Origin: JAAXHH01 sp965225915
Lineage (GTDB): Bacteria > JAAXHH01
NCBI GenBank assembly: GCA_965225915.1
Contig: OZ245326.1
Span: 2,790,001 to 2,854,000, forward strand
DNA length: 64,000 nt
Direction of reading: 5' to 3'
Part shown: positions 34,271-43,277 of the stretch, in pieces
Position numbering within the stretch: the first letter of the stretch is position 1
How the letters are laid out: each line of letters starts with the position of its first letter
Notes under the pieces: generated by a model
The model's input: the letters and a program-made list of their open reading frames with translations, nothing else
The model's database searches: none
Told to the model about the DNA's origin: nothing
Made by a program: the position numbers and the translations under genes

Positions 34271-35217
34271 TGGCGCAGCCCGATTTGTCCGTAAACATCG
34301 GATCACTCGAACTGAGAAACCCGGTCCTCGCCGCCTCGGGCACCTTTGGATACGGATCCGAATACGGCCGGTTCGTGGATCTTTCCGCATTCGGCGGCAT
34401 CGTCACGAAAACGCTAACGCCGGAACCCTGGCCAGGCAATCCTCCGCCCCGTGCCGCCGAAACGGCCGCCGGCATGCTCAATTCCATCGGACTGCAGAAC
34501 GTGGGCGTGGAGGCGTTCGTCCGGGAAAAGATGCCGTACCTGCGAGAAATGGATACCGCCTTGATCGTAAACGTTGGGGGCGGACCCGTCGAGGAGTTCG
34601 TCCACGTGACCGAAAGACTGGCGGACTGCGAAGGCATTGACGCCCTGGAGATCAACATGTCCTGCCCCAACGTCTCGGGCGGAATGGACTTCAGCACCGA
34701 TCCTCGGCGCGCGGCCGAACTCGTTTCCGCGCTGCGCGGCCTCACGAACCTTCCGCTCATCGCCAAGCTGACTCCGAACGTTACGGATATCACGCAAATC
34801 GCCCGGAGCGTGGAGGAAGCTGGTGCTGACGCCGTTTCGGCCATCAACACCCTTCGGGGCATGGCGGTTGACATTCGGACGCGCCGTCCCATGCTGGGGG
34901 CCGTCACGGGTGGTCTATCCGGTCCCGCGATCAAACCCGTGGCGGTCGCAGCCGTGTATCGAATCGCCAGCCAGGTGAGTATCCCGGTCATCGGCATCGG
35001 GGGGATCATGAGCGCCGAAGACGCCATGGAGTTTATCGTGGCCGGCGCCACCGCTGTCCAGGTCGGGACAGCCAACTTCGTCGAACCGAGTGCCGGCGCC
35101 ACCGTCGCGCGAGAGATGGCCGAATGGTGTGCCGCGTCGGAAGTCCACTCGGTCCGCGGACTTATCGGAAGTATACAGATCCCGTCTCAAGAGGATGAAC
35201 CATGTCACCCTTCGTAG
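34270..35217 (+). CDS. pyrD: Dihydroorotate dehydrogenase B catalytic subunit
   Basis: A 315-residue class 1B dihydroorotate dehydrogenase (FMN-containing). INMSCPNVSGG carries the catalytic cysteine of class 1 enzymes; IAKLTPNV and GIGGIMSAEDA bind orotate and FMN phosphate. It forms a heterotetramer with PyrK and oxidises dihydroorotate to orotate using NAD. The ATG overlaps the pyrK stop by one base, and its 3' end overlaps pyrF by 16 bases, which implies coupled translation. Confidence 0.95.
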   Translation: MAQPDLSVNIGSLELRNPVLAASGTFGYGSEYGRFVDLSAFGGIVTKTLTPEPWPGNPPPRAAETAAGMLNSIGLQNVGVEAFVREKMPYLREMDTALIVNVGGGPVEEFVHVTERLADCEGIDALEINMSCPNVSGGMDFSTDPRRAAELVSALRGLTNLPLIAKLTPNVTDITQIARSVEEAGADAVSAINTLRGMAVDIRTRRPMLGAVTGGLSGPAIKPVAVAAVYRIASQVSIPVIGIGGIMSAEDAMEFIVAGATAVQVGTANFVEPSAGATVAREMAEWCAASEVHSVRGLIGSIQIPSQEDEPCHPS

Positions 35218-36014
35218 AACGATTGAACCATGCCCGCGACGCGACGAACAGCCTGGTCTGTGTCGGGCTTGATCCTGACCTGGATCGATTCCCGGAGCAC
35301 CTGAAGTCGGAGGGTGACGCGGTGTACGAATTCAACCGGGCGGTTATCGAGCAGACCTCGGATCTCGTATCCGCCTACAAGCTGAACATCGCGTTTTTCG
35401 AGGTCATGGGCTCAAAGGGCTACGAAGTGCTCGAGCGCACGCTCACGATCATTCCGGACGGGGTCGTGGTCATCTGTGACTGCAAGCGGGGAGACATGGG
35501 AAACAGCGCCCGCATGTACGCGCGGGCGCTGTTCGAACATTTCGACTTCGACGCGGTGACCGTCAATCCCTACCAGGGGCGGGATGCTGTCCAGCCCTTC
35601 CTGGACTACACCGACCGGGGCGTTTTCATACTATGCCTGACATCCAATCAGAGCGCATGCGAATTCCAGTACCTGCCTGTAAACGGACACCCGTTGTATC
35701 TCGAGGTGGCAAGTGTCGCCCAGTCCTGGAACACCGCTCGCAACGCGGGCCTGGTCGTGGGCGCTACGCAAGCGGAATCCCTGGCCGGTATCCGCGATGT
35801 CGCGCCCGACATGCCCCTGTTGATACCGGGGATCGGAGCACAGGGCGGAGACCTGGAAACGGTTATTCGCGTGGGCGCCGACTCGAATGGTGGCGGCCTG
35901 CTCATCAACTCCTCCCGGGGCATCCTGTACGCGTCCGGCGGTCTTGATTTTGCCGATGCCGCCCGTGAGGCGACGATACGACTCCGAGACGAAATAAACA
36001 CCCTGCTTCCTTGA
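35202..36014 (+). CDS. pyrF: Orotidine 5'-phosphate decarboxylase
   Basis: A 270-residue OMP decarboxylase of the longer type (mycobacterial/PyrF type 2). The catalytic charge network is in VVICDCKRGDMGN (D, K, D), and the phosphate-binding motif is LLIPGIGAQGGD. It makes UMP, the last step of de novo UMP synthesis, and thus follows PyrK/PyrD in the pathway as well as in the operon. It overlaps pyrD by 16 bases. Confidence 0.95.
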   Translation: MSPFVERLNHARDATNSLVCVGLDPDLDRFPEHLKSEGDAVYEFNRAVIEQTSDLVSAYKLNIAFFEVMGSKGYEVLERTLTIIPDGVVVICDCKRGDMGNSARMYARALFEHFDFDAVTVNPYQGRDAVQPFLDYTDRGVFILCLTSNQSACEFQYLPVNGHPLYLEVASVAQSWNTARNAGLVVGATQAESLAGIRDVAPDMPLLIPGIGAQGGDLETVIRVGADSNGGGLLINSSRGILYASGGLDFADAAREATIRLRDEINTLLP

Positions 36015-36123
36015 ACATCACGTATCGCTGAGCGCCGATTTACGCGGGTCTCTGGCTCAAGCCAAGCATTAAAATACGGCGCCAGGGCCGTGCGAGGAAT
36101 CCACATATAAGGACCACTGATCG

Positions 36124-36696
36124 ATGCGGAACCGGGCCGGGGACATGGAGACGAACCACGAGGTCCGCAGTTTCGATGCGGAGATCACGAAGGAAGCCTA
36201 TGACCGGCTACCCAAGCTGCCGCTCTATTTCGTACTGGACAATTTGCGCAGCGCGTTCAACGTGGGGTCCATTTTTCGGACCTGCGACATCCTGCGGGTG
36301 AAGGGCCTGTTTCTGTGCGGTTACACCGCTTGTCCGCCCCATGCCAAGCTCGAGAAAACCGCCCTGGGTACCATTGATTACGTCCCGTGGCGGTATTTCG
36401 AAAACGCCCTGGAAGCAGTCGGTTGCCTGCAAGGTCTCGGCGTAGAGGTGTGGGCCGCTGAAACGACTGCAGGTTCGGTCCCGTACATCGAAGCGGAATT
36501 CCCGGCCGAACTGGCCATCGTGCTGGGCAACGAGGCGCTGGGGGTGAGCAGCGCCGTGCTGGACCTTTGCGACGGACTGATCGAGATTCCCACACGCGGC
36601 TACAAGAACTCGCTCAACGTGGCGTCCGCCTGCGCGGTCCTGGGATTCAAGGCGCTGGAGGAAATGGAAGGGGTTCGGGGCGATCCGTGCGGATGA
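36124..36696 (+). CDS. SpoU (TrmH) family RNA 2'-O-methyltransferase
   Basis: A 190-residue SPOUT methyltransferase. Motif 1 is NLRSAFNVGSIFRTCD, motif 2 is VLGNEALGVS and motif 3 is IPTRGYKNSLNVASACAV; these form the trefoil knot that binds S-adenosylmethionine. Such enzymes methylate the 2'-OH of a tRNA or rRNA nucleotide. There is no separate N-terminal RNA-binding domain, so the target cannot be named. It follows pyrF by 109 bases. Confidence 0.9.
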   Translation: MRNRAGDMETNHEVRSFDAEITKEAYDRLPKLPLYFVLDNLRSAFNVGSIFRTCDILRVKGLFLCGYTACPPHAKLEKTALGTIDYVPWRYFENALEAVGCLQGLGVEVWAAETTAGSVPYIEAEFPAELAIVLGNEALGVSSAVLDLCDGLIEIPTRGYKNSLNVASACAVLGFKALEEMEGVRGDPCG

Positions 36697-36709
36697 AACC
36701 GCAGGATCG

Positions 36710-37456
36710 TTACGGGTTGCTTGACCAGGTTTTCCTGCCGACGAAAAACGGACCCAGCGAATCAATGTACAGCGCGGTCTGCTGGGTCTTTCGCATGTCC
36801 TGCACGACCCGTGAAAGCGGGTAAAGCGCCTTGCCGAGCAATCCGATGACGAAGTCGTTATCCGCCTCGTCGAGCCCGTAGCAGGCCAGACGAATGTCGT
36901 GTGCGAAGTCGGCCCGGCCATAGGCCCGGCCGATGTGCGCGTGCTCCATCAGGATCTGACGCTGTTCCTTGTGTTCGAGGCGGGCGAATGAGCCGTTACG
37001 CCGCAGTGGATACCAGATGGCCCAGGGCCAGTCGGGATTCAGCACGGTATTTCGAGGTCTGTGGATGAGCGATTCTCGCAGGTCCGGTTCGTATCCCATG
37101 GAATAAGTCCTGCCGATCATCGTCATGTTTTCGCGGCGTTCCAGCGCGTCGAAGGGACTGCCGGTCAACAGGTCCCGCACATCGGTTACGAAGGTTTCGG
37201 GATCTTCTGCGAGGAACAGCACGCCGATCCCCGCGGGATCGTTGACATCCAGGTAGACCGCGGAATCCAGTCCGGACCCTCGCAACGCCGTGACGATGCT
37301 TTCAGCCGTGCTCGAGGCCTGGCGCGCGGCGTTGTATTTCGCCAGGGTGAATACGTTGAGCTGCATGTACAGCCGCTCTTCGCTGGTCTGGGGCTGCCCG
37401 TCGACGGGCGCCCCGTGTTCGAGTATATCAGGAGTCCTGCCGGTGTCTTCGTTCAC
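36710..37456 (-). CDS. hemQ: Chlorite dismutase-fold protein, probable coproheme decarboxylase
   Basis: A 248-residue protein of the chlorite dismutase/HemQ family. The C-terminal half has WYPLRRNG, whose Tyr is at the place of the catalytic tyrosine, then LMEHAHIGRAYG with a histidine for proximal heme binding, and ends with YIDSLGPFFVGR. HemQ (ChdC) decarboxylates coproheme to heme b with peroxide, the last step of the coproporphyrin-dependent branch. The GTG start at 37456 is backed by GGGGAG; codons further upstream look non-coding. It is divergent from the ferrochelatase gene, which strongly supports the heme role over chlorite detoxification. Confidence 0.85.
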   Translation of the reverse strand: MNEDTGRTPDILEHGAPVDGQPQTSEERLYMQLNVFTLAKYNAARQASSTAESIVTALRGSGLDSAVYLDVNDPAGIGVLFLAEDPETFVTDVRDLLTGSPFDALERRENMTMIGRTYSMGYEPDLRESLIHRPRNTVLNPDWPWAIWYPLRRNGSFARLEHKEQRQILMEHAHIGRAYGRADFAHDIRLACYGLDEADNDFVIGLLGKALYPLSRVVQDMRKTQQTALYIDSLGPFFVGRKTWSSNP

Positions 37457-37586
37457 GTTGCTCCCCTGGGGCGTCCACGATGAATTACGCGATGGTTTCA
37501 GTGATCCAGACGTGGATAAATTATGGAGGGAAAGGGAGATTGGCAAGCAAATACCGGGGAATTAGACCTCATGGGGAGGCTGCCAT

Positions 37587-38591
37587 TTGAGCTACGACGC
37601 CTTGCTGTTGGTTTCGTTTGGAGGGCCCGAAGGAACCGGTGATGTCATCCCCTTTCTCGAGCGGGTGCTCAGGGGCCGGCGCGTCCCCCGGGAACGCATG
37701 ATGGAGGTCGCGGAACACTACCATCACTTCGGCGGTGTCAGCCCGATCAACGGACATAACCGTGTGCTGATCGCGGCCCTGGAAAGGGAGTTTAAGGCCC
37801 GTAGCATGACGTTGCCGGTTTACTGGGGAAACCGTAACTGGCATCCCCTGATGACGGATACGGTCCGCCGGATGGCCAGCGACGGGATTCAACGGGCGCT
37901 CGCTTTCGTCACCTCCGCCTATAGCTCGTATTCCAATTGCCGGCAATACCTGGAAAATATCGAGGAAGCCCGGCGCGAGGCAGGCAACGGCGCCCCGGTG
38001 ATAGACAAGATCAGGCCCTTTTTCCATCATCCGGGTTATATCGAAACGATGTCGGCGCGCGTACTGTCTGCGCTTGATCAACTGACGGAGGAAGGCCGGG
38101 CATCGGCGCACCTCGTATATACCGCCCACAGCATACCCCTGGCCATGGCCAGGGGGTGTTCATACGAAGCGCAACTCCGGGAAGCGTCCCGGCTGATCAG
38201 CGAAAGCGTGGGCGCATCCACTTGGGCGCTGACCTTTCAAAGCCGCAGCGGTCCGCCCACGCAGCCCTGGCTGGAACCAGACGTTTGCGAATATATCCGG
38301 TCTATCCACGCGGGTGGCGGGAACCGGGATATCGTGTTGGTCCCCGTGGGATTCATCTCGGACCACATGGAAGTGGTTTATGATCTGGATGTGGAAGCGC
38401 GGGCATGTTGCAACGAACTCGGTGTCCGCATGGTCAGGGCGGAAACGGCGGGAACCCATCCGCGCTTCGTGAGGATGGTCGCAGAGCTCGTCGAAGAGCG
38501 CCTGTCTGCATCAACAGCCCGGCCAACCGTGGGTGTCCTGAATCCATGGCCCGATCTCTGCCCGCGCGACTGCTGTCCGTCCGGCAGGTAA
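37587..38591 (+). CDS. hemH: Ferrochelatase, probably coproporphyrin III type
   Basis: A 334-residue ferrochelatase. LLVSFGGPEG opens the fold, TAHSIP carries the metal-inserting histidine, and GFISDHMEVVYDLD carries the acidic partner. C-terminal CPRDCCPSGR gives three clustered cysteines that might bind an iron-sulfur cluster as in several bacterial ferrochelatases. The HemQ neighbour suggests that it inserts iron into coproporphyrin III (CpfC). It starts with TTG, nine bases after GGGAGG. The oxidase CgoX is not in this window. Confidence 0.92.
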   Translation: MSYDALLLVSFGGPEGTGDVIPFLERVLRGRRVPRERMMEVAEHYHHFGGVSPINGHNRVLIAALEREFKARSMTLPVYWGNRNWHPLMTDTVRRMASDGIQRALAFVTSAYSSYSNCRQYLENIEEARREAGNGAPVIDKIRPFFHHPGYIETMSARVLSALDQLTEEGRASAHLVYTAHSIPLAMARGCSYEAQLREASRLISESVGASTWALTFQSRSGPPTQPWLEPDVCEYIRSIHAGGGNRDIVLVPVGFISDHMEVVYDLDVEARACCNELGVRMVRAETAGTHPRFVRMVAELVEERLSASTARPTVGVLNPWPDLCPRDCCPSGR

Positions 38592-38616
38592 AGCAACGGG
38601 AAAAAGCCGAACGCCC

Positions 38617-39651
38617 CTAGTTTCGAATCGCCCATTGATCCATAGGTTCGGTGGAATGCACGAGACGCATGCCGGCATTGGCGAACCGGCGGAAGGCCTC
38701 GTCCGCCTCGTTGGTGAAATCGATCACACTGGGAATGACGACCGGCGAGGTACAGTCCTCCAGCAGGAAGACCCTGTCGGTCATGGACGCGTCCCTTGCC
38801 TGGAATTCTGAACGGAGATCCTCCACCGTCCACGTTACGCAGTGACTCTTTGCCTGCCCTGCCACGATGACGGCGTCGAAGGTCATCAGGTGATCGACCA
38901 GCGACGTGTTCTTTACCCCTACCGGCAGTCCATCGATGTCATCCATCACCTCTGGACGGAGTACGGAGTAATTTTCCGTAAGGGCATGGTTCCCCTTGAC
39001 CTCGAAGCGCGTTTGCCCCACCCGGGCGATGCTGTGAAAGAAGACCGCTTCCTCGACCGCGGACACCAGCGCGTGCCCGATACCACCGAGCATCGCGTGG
39101 TACGGCCAGATCATGAGGGGATACTTGCCATCCTGCGTAAGGCGCCGGACATAGTATAATGCGTAGGCGGAAAGATCGACCCGGTCGCCGTAATACGCCT
39201 CCACCGCGGGATTGACGCGCCAGGTCCCCTGTTCCACGTCGTCCGGGGTGATGATTGTTTCGCCGCCGGCGGGATGTCCGCCTTCCCCGTCGACCCAGAA
39301 CACCGGATGGAAGATCTGCAGGGCCGTGTGGGTGTCCATCGTGGGAATGATATCCGTGATGGATTGGAGATTGCGATAGATGAAGGTGCAGAGGCGGATG
39401 TTGTCGTCCACGGCGCCCCGTCCGCTCCGGCCGCCCACGAAGAGTTCGAATCCGGGGAGACAGAAGGTGTTCTGGCAGTCCACCAGGAGCAGGGCGGTAC
39501 GGAAGTCATCGTCCACCACCGGACGAATCCCGTACGTTTCCGCCCAACTGCGGGCATCCTCCGCTCTTTGCCCGTAGGGCACGCGCCAGCATGTTTCGAC
39601 AGCCTTCGCGTTGAAGTGGAGCGGCACCGCGCAGGGAGGACTAAAGTTCAT
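38617..39651 (-). CDS. Long nicotinamidase/isochorismatase-like cysteine hydrolase
   Basis: A 344-residue cysteine hydrolase, much longer than the usual ~200 residues. The catalytic Asp is in LLLVDCQNTF, the Lys in FEVKGNHA and the nucleophile Cys in KSHCVTWTVEDL. Between the Asp and the Lys lie about 130 residues with THTALQIFHPVFW and AYYGDRVDLS, an enlarged lid. Its start overlaps the end of the NAD synthetase gene by 11 bases, so nicotinamide deamidation feeding the NAD pathway is plausible, though the insertion may mean a different substrate. The ATG at 39651 was chosen for this coupling. Confidence 0.82.
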   Translation of the reverse strand: MNFSPPCAVPLHFNAKAVETCWRVPYGQRAEDARSWAETYGIRPVVDDDFRTALLLVDCQNTFCLPGFELFVGGRSGRGAVDDNIRLCTFIYRNLQSITDIIPTMDTHTALQIFHPVFWVDGEGGHPAGGETIITPDDVEQGTWRVNPAVEAYYGDRVDLSAYALYYVRRLTQDGKYPLMIWPYHAMLGGIGHALVSAVEEAVFFHSIARVGQTRFEVKGNHALTENYSVLRPEVMDDIDGLPVGVKNTSLVDHLMTFDAVIVAGQAKSHCVTWTVEDLRSEFQARDASMTDRVFLLEDCTSPVVIPSVIDFTNEADEAFRRFANAGMRLVHSTEPMDQWAIRN

Positions 39652-41698
39652 CGGGGATGCGTTCCAGGTCCGCCAGCCAGACCGCCGGAGAAGCATCGGA
39701 AGGCATCCGCCAGTCTCCACGGGGAGAGATGCAGGTCATGCCGACTTTAGGCCCTTCCGGCAGGCAGTTCCGTTTGAACTGGTTCTGGAAGAACCGGACG
39801 ATGAACACGCGAAGCCAGGTTTTGATCTCGTGGAGTTGGTACTTCCCCTCGAAAGCGTGCAGCGCCATCCGCACGATCCGCGAGGGTGAAAAACCGAAAC
39901 GCATGAAATAGTAAATAAAGAAGTCATGCAGTTCGTAGGGACCGATCTTCTCTTCGGTTTTCTGGGCGATCTCACGCTCGCGCGGGGGCAGCAGTTCCGG
40001 TGAAATAGGAGTGTCCAGTATATCCAGCAACACGTCGCGAACCGCTTTCTCCTGCTCGAAGACCACTTCGGCCGTCCAGCGGATCAGGTAGGATATGAGC
40101 GTTTTCGGAATGCCGGCGTTGACGCCGTAATGGCTGGCGTGGTCGCCGAACATGGTGCACCAGCCCAGCGCCAGCTCTGAGAGATCGCCCGTACCGAGCA
40201 CGATGCCCCTTACCTGGGCGGCCGTGGCCAGTTCTTCCAGTTTTCGGGTCCATGCCTGGGTGTTTTCGTATACCAGGTCCTTCTTGTCTTCCGAGTGTTC
40301 GATGTCGTCGAAGAACTGTCGTACCGCGGGTTTGATGTCGATCTCACGGAAGGTGGCGCCGACGGCCCGTATCAGCGCGCAGGCATTTCCGTACGTACGC
40401 TCCGTGGTGCCCAGTCCCGGCATGGTCAAGGCCACGATACGAGACCTCGGAAGCTCGAGCATGTCCATGGTATGTACCGCCACGTTCAGGGCGTGGGTCG
40501 AATCCTGTCCTCCCGATACCGCCACGACGACCCTGCGGGCATCCTCGGGCAGAGATCTCAGCTTGGTCGCCAGTCCGGTCGCCTGGATCATGAACACCTC
40601 GCGGCACCGCTGGCTGCGTTCCGCCGGGTTCTGGGGGACGAATGGATGGGAGGGGATGTCCCGGAGAAAGGTGTGGTGAACCCCTTTTCCCTCCTTGCCA
40701 GGCCGGCCGGACGCTCCCGAAACGTTTTGCCCGGCCTGTACGGGCCGGAAATCCGGCACTGACACGGAACGCCAGGATGACTTGTAGTCCATGGCGTTCT
40801 GCCTGAAAGAGCCTTGGACGCCGCGCTCCAGCGTCAGCGCCTCCACGTCGACATCCGCCACGATGCTGGCGCCGTCCAGCTGAAAGCGTTCTGTTTTCGC
40901 CAGCATGTAGCCCCGTTCAGTGATAAACCCGTGTCCGTCCCATACCACGTCCATGGTCGATTCCCCGAAACCCGCCGCGGCATACATATGTACGGCCTCG
41001 TTGCGTCCTGAGGACGCCAGGATGAGATCCTCGCGGTACTGCGCCTTTCCGATAACGATATTGGACGCGGACAGATTCGCTAGAATGGTCGCGCCCGCAA
41101 GCGCCGCCCGGCTGCTCGGCGGGACCGGGACCCAGTCGTCCTCGCAGATGGTGGGATAGATCACGACCCTCGGATCGTCGGTGCGCAGCAGCATGTCCGT
41201 TCCGAAGGGAGCGTCCTGGCCACACACGGCAACAGATTCGGCCTGGGCTTCGGCGGCCCGCGCAAAGTACCGGGTCTCGTAAAATTCGCGGTATTGCGGC
41301 AGGTAGGTCTTGGGCGTAACCGACAGGATGTTCCCGCGGGAACAAGTCACCGCGACGTTGAAGACCGCGTGATCGATCCGCAGGGGCATGCCGAAGCTGA
41401 ATGCCATATGGAGCCCCCGGGTTCTGTCCAGTAATTCGCCCAACGCTTCCAACGCGCCGTCGAGCAGCGCCTGGGAGTGGAAGAGATCGGCGCAGGTATA
41501 GCCCGAGAGGCTCAGTTCGGGAAAAAGGGCATAGGAAGCTCCACGCCCGGCGGCCGCTTCAATCTGCTCAAGGTGATGTGCGGCATTCGCGGAGGGATCG
41601 CCCACCCGTATGCGGGGTACCGCGATGGCCAATCGCACGAAGCCGTGGTTGCGCACATCGAGAAACTGTTCGGTTGAGTGTTTCATGGGCTTGACCAC
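39641..41698 (-). CDS. nadE: Glutamine-dependent NAD(+) synthetase
   Basis: A 685-residue two-domain enzyme that makes NAD from nicotinic acid adenine dinucleotide, ATP and glutamine. The N-terminal nitrilase-fold glutaminase has the E-K-C triad: E61 in FPELSLSGYTC, K in TPKTYLP and C in YPTICEDDW. The C-terminal synthetase has the PP-loop SGGQDSTHAL near residue 395 and GTGDLSELALGW. The size matches the mycobacterial-type enzyme. The GTG at 41698 follows AGGG; an ATG four codons later is an alternative. It is upstream of and coupled to the nicotinamidase-like gene. Confidence 0.94.
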   Translation of the reverse strand: MVKPMKHSTEQFLDVRNHGFVRLAIAVPRIRVGDPSANAAHHLEQIEAAAGRGASYALFPELSLSGYTCADLFHSQALLDGALEALGELLDRTRGLHMAFSFGMPLRIDHAVFNVAVTCSRGNILSVTPKTYLPQYREFYETRYFARAAEAQAESVAVCGQDAPFGTDMLLRTDDPRVVIYPTICEDDWVPVPPSSRAALAGATILANLSASNIVIGKAQYREDLILASSGRNEAVHMYAAAGFGESTMDVVWDGHGFITERGYMLAKTERFQLDGASIVADVDVEALTLERGVQGSFRQNAMDYKSSWRSVSVPDFRPVQAGQNVSGASGRPGKEGKGVHHTFLRDIPSHPFVPQNPAERSQRCREVFMIQATGLATKLRSLPEDARRVVVAVSGGQDSTHALNVAVHTMDMLELPRSRIVALTMPGLGTTERTYGNACALIRAVGATFREIDIKPAVRQFFDDIEHSEDKKDLVYENTQAWTRKLEELATAAQVRGIVLGTGDLSELALGWCTMFGDHASHYGVNAGIPKTLISYLIRWTAEVVFEQEKAVRDVLLDILDTPISPELLPPREREIAQKTEEKIGPYELHDFFIYYFMRFGFSPSRIVRMALHAFEGKYQLHEIKTWLRVFIVRFFQNQFKRNCLPEGPKVGMTCISPRGDWRMPSDASPAVWLADLERIPDEL

Positions 41699-41856
41699 GG
41701 TACCCTGGAGAAACTACCGGCTCATCGTTTCAATCCGGCATGTACATTGCCGGTGCCATTCAGGACATAGGCAGGAAACGATCACGAAAAAGATAAGGTA
41801 TATGCGAATAGACAGGCAAGGCGCAATTTCCCGCCGTTCCAACGAGTTCCGGAACA

Positions 41857-42741
41857 TCAATCCACTTCGACCAGCCGGCCCCTGGCGTCGTGCGCGACTT
41901 CCACGGTGTCGCGGCCCTCTTGATTTCTCCGCACCCGATCGCGGTATCGTACGGGCATTTCGCGTTTGCGCCACGAAAGGAATCCCCGTTCTTGCCGGTT
42001 CCTGTTTTGCATAGATGGAGGAGCCGGAACGAAGATGGTCCCATGGGTAATGGCGGTCATCTTGCGGGACAGGGCGACGATTTCACCCTTGCTGACGATC
42101 AGGGTAACCCCCACGTTGGCTTCGACGATGGGCACGCCATTTTCACGTGCGCGGGCGAGCACCGCCCGGTCCTGCGCACGGGACCGTGACCCGTAGGAGG
42201 GGATGAGGAGGTAGCAGGCGCCGTCGAGCACCGGGATGCGGGCGATATCCGGATTCCATCGGTCGTTGCAAATGACCATGCCCGCGCGGCCGAAGGGCGT
42301 GTCGAAAGCGCGGCTGTGCTTGCCGAGGCGGTTCCACCACCAGGAACGGTGCTGACCCTCGGCCAGTTGCATCTTGTGGTACTTGCCGCGCAGGCGCCCC
42401 CGTTGATCGAGGAACACGGCGCAATTGTAAACTTCGCCGTCCACCCGCTCGGCGAGACCGAACACCAGGCACATGTCCAACGACCTTGCGAGATCCCGGA
42501 ACCGCTGGATGATCTTGCTTCGCATGGTGAGAGACACCCGCTTCATTTCCTCCGGCGGTATTTTACCGTCGATGATCTCGTTGACGACATAACCTTCCAA
42601 CACACCTTCCGGCGCAACGGCCAGTTCGGCTCCTCCCGCCGCGGCCTCGCGGAACATTTCTTCCAGACGGACCGCGTTTCCCTCCAGGTCCAGTTTTACT
42701 GGTTTAAACGAGATCGCCGCCACGCGCACTTCTTGAAACAT
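41857..42741 (-). CDS. Carbon-nitrogen hydrolase (nitrilase superfamily)
   Basis: A 294-residue nitrilase-superfamily amidase. The triad is E45 (VAPEGVLEGY), a Lys in GKYHKMQL and a Cys in VICNDRW. The start at 42741 is set by GGAGG six bases upstream. Such enzymes hydrolyse amides or carbamoyl groups; the substrate is not predictable. Its position ahead of NAD synthetase, in the same direction but 158 bases away, may be coincidental. The C-terminal 45 residues are strongly basic (RERGFLSWRKREMPVRYRDR), which is unusual for the family. Confidence 0.87.
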   Translation of the reverse strand: MFQEVRVAAISFKPVKLDLEGNAVRLEEMFREAAAGGAELAVAPEGVLEGYVVNEIIDGKIPPEEMKRVSLTMRSKIIQRFRDLARSLDMCLVFGLAERVDGEVYNCAVFLDQRGRLRGKYHKMQLAEGQHRSWWWNRLGKHSRAFDTPFGRAGMVICNDRWNPDIARIPVLDGACYLLIPSYGSRSRAQDRAVLARARENGVPIVEANVGVTLIVSKGEIVALSRKMTAITHGTIFVPAPPSMQNRNRQERGFLSWRKREMPVRYRDRVRRNQEGRDTVEVAHDARGRLVEVD

Positions 42742-43026
42742 GGTTTGCCTCCAGGAATCCTGGTATGGTTCCGTGCGGTAAGGATACCACGTCAACCCAG
42801 GAAAACAGGTCCAGGTAATTTGCCGTTGTTTTCACTTAAATCAAACTGCGAGAACCGTTGCGAATTTTCGACTAAAGGAATATATTGCCGCCGTTCACGG
42901 ATGTGCAACAGTGTCATAACGGACCTCTTTCGATCATTGTTAAAACAGGCGGTTTTGTTTGTTAGCCTGTATTGATCCTCGGAATTGTTCGACAAATAGC
43001 GGTATATGATACCAAGAGGATTGCGC

Positions 43027-43263
43027 ATGCCATCACCTGACACGAATAACCCACAAAACGAATACGTTACAAAGGCCGACCTGTATTCCGCGATTGCCTC
43101 CCTGAAGGAACTGATGGACGCCCGGTTCGACACGATGGACGCCCGGTTTGCCGCGATGGACGACAAAATCGAATCGCGGATTTCCGCTGCCGCCAACAAG
43201 CTTCTGCTGGCGCTGGTCGTAATCGCCGGATCCATCATTGCCAGTCTGCTATACACTTCCTAG
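43027..43263 (+). CDS. Small coiled-coil protein with C-terminal membrane anchor
   Basis: A 78-residue protein. A polar N-terminus is followed by a heptad-like coiled coil (residues about 18-57) with near-repeats MDARFDT and MDARFAA, and ends with a hydrophobic helix (LLLALVVIAGSIIASLL) that would be a tail anchor. The start at 43027 has GAGG upstream. It resembles small phage- or bacterium-encoded coiled-coil tail-anchored proteins without known function. It lies 14 bases before queC. Confidence 0.66.
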   Translation: MPSPDTNNPQNEYVTKADLYSAIASLKELMDARFDTMDARFAAMDDKIESRISAAANKLLLALVVIAGSIIASLLYTS

Positions 43264-43277
43264 AGGATATAACCGCC

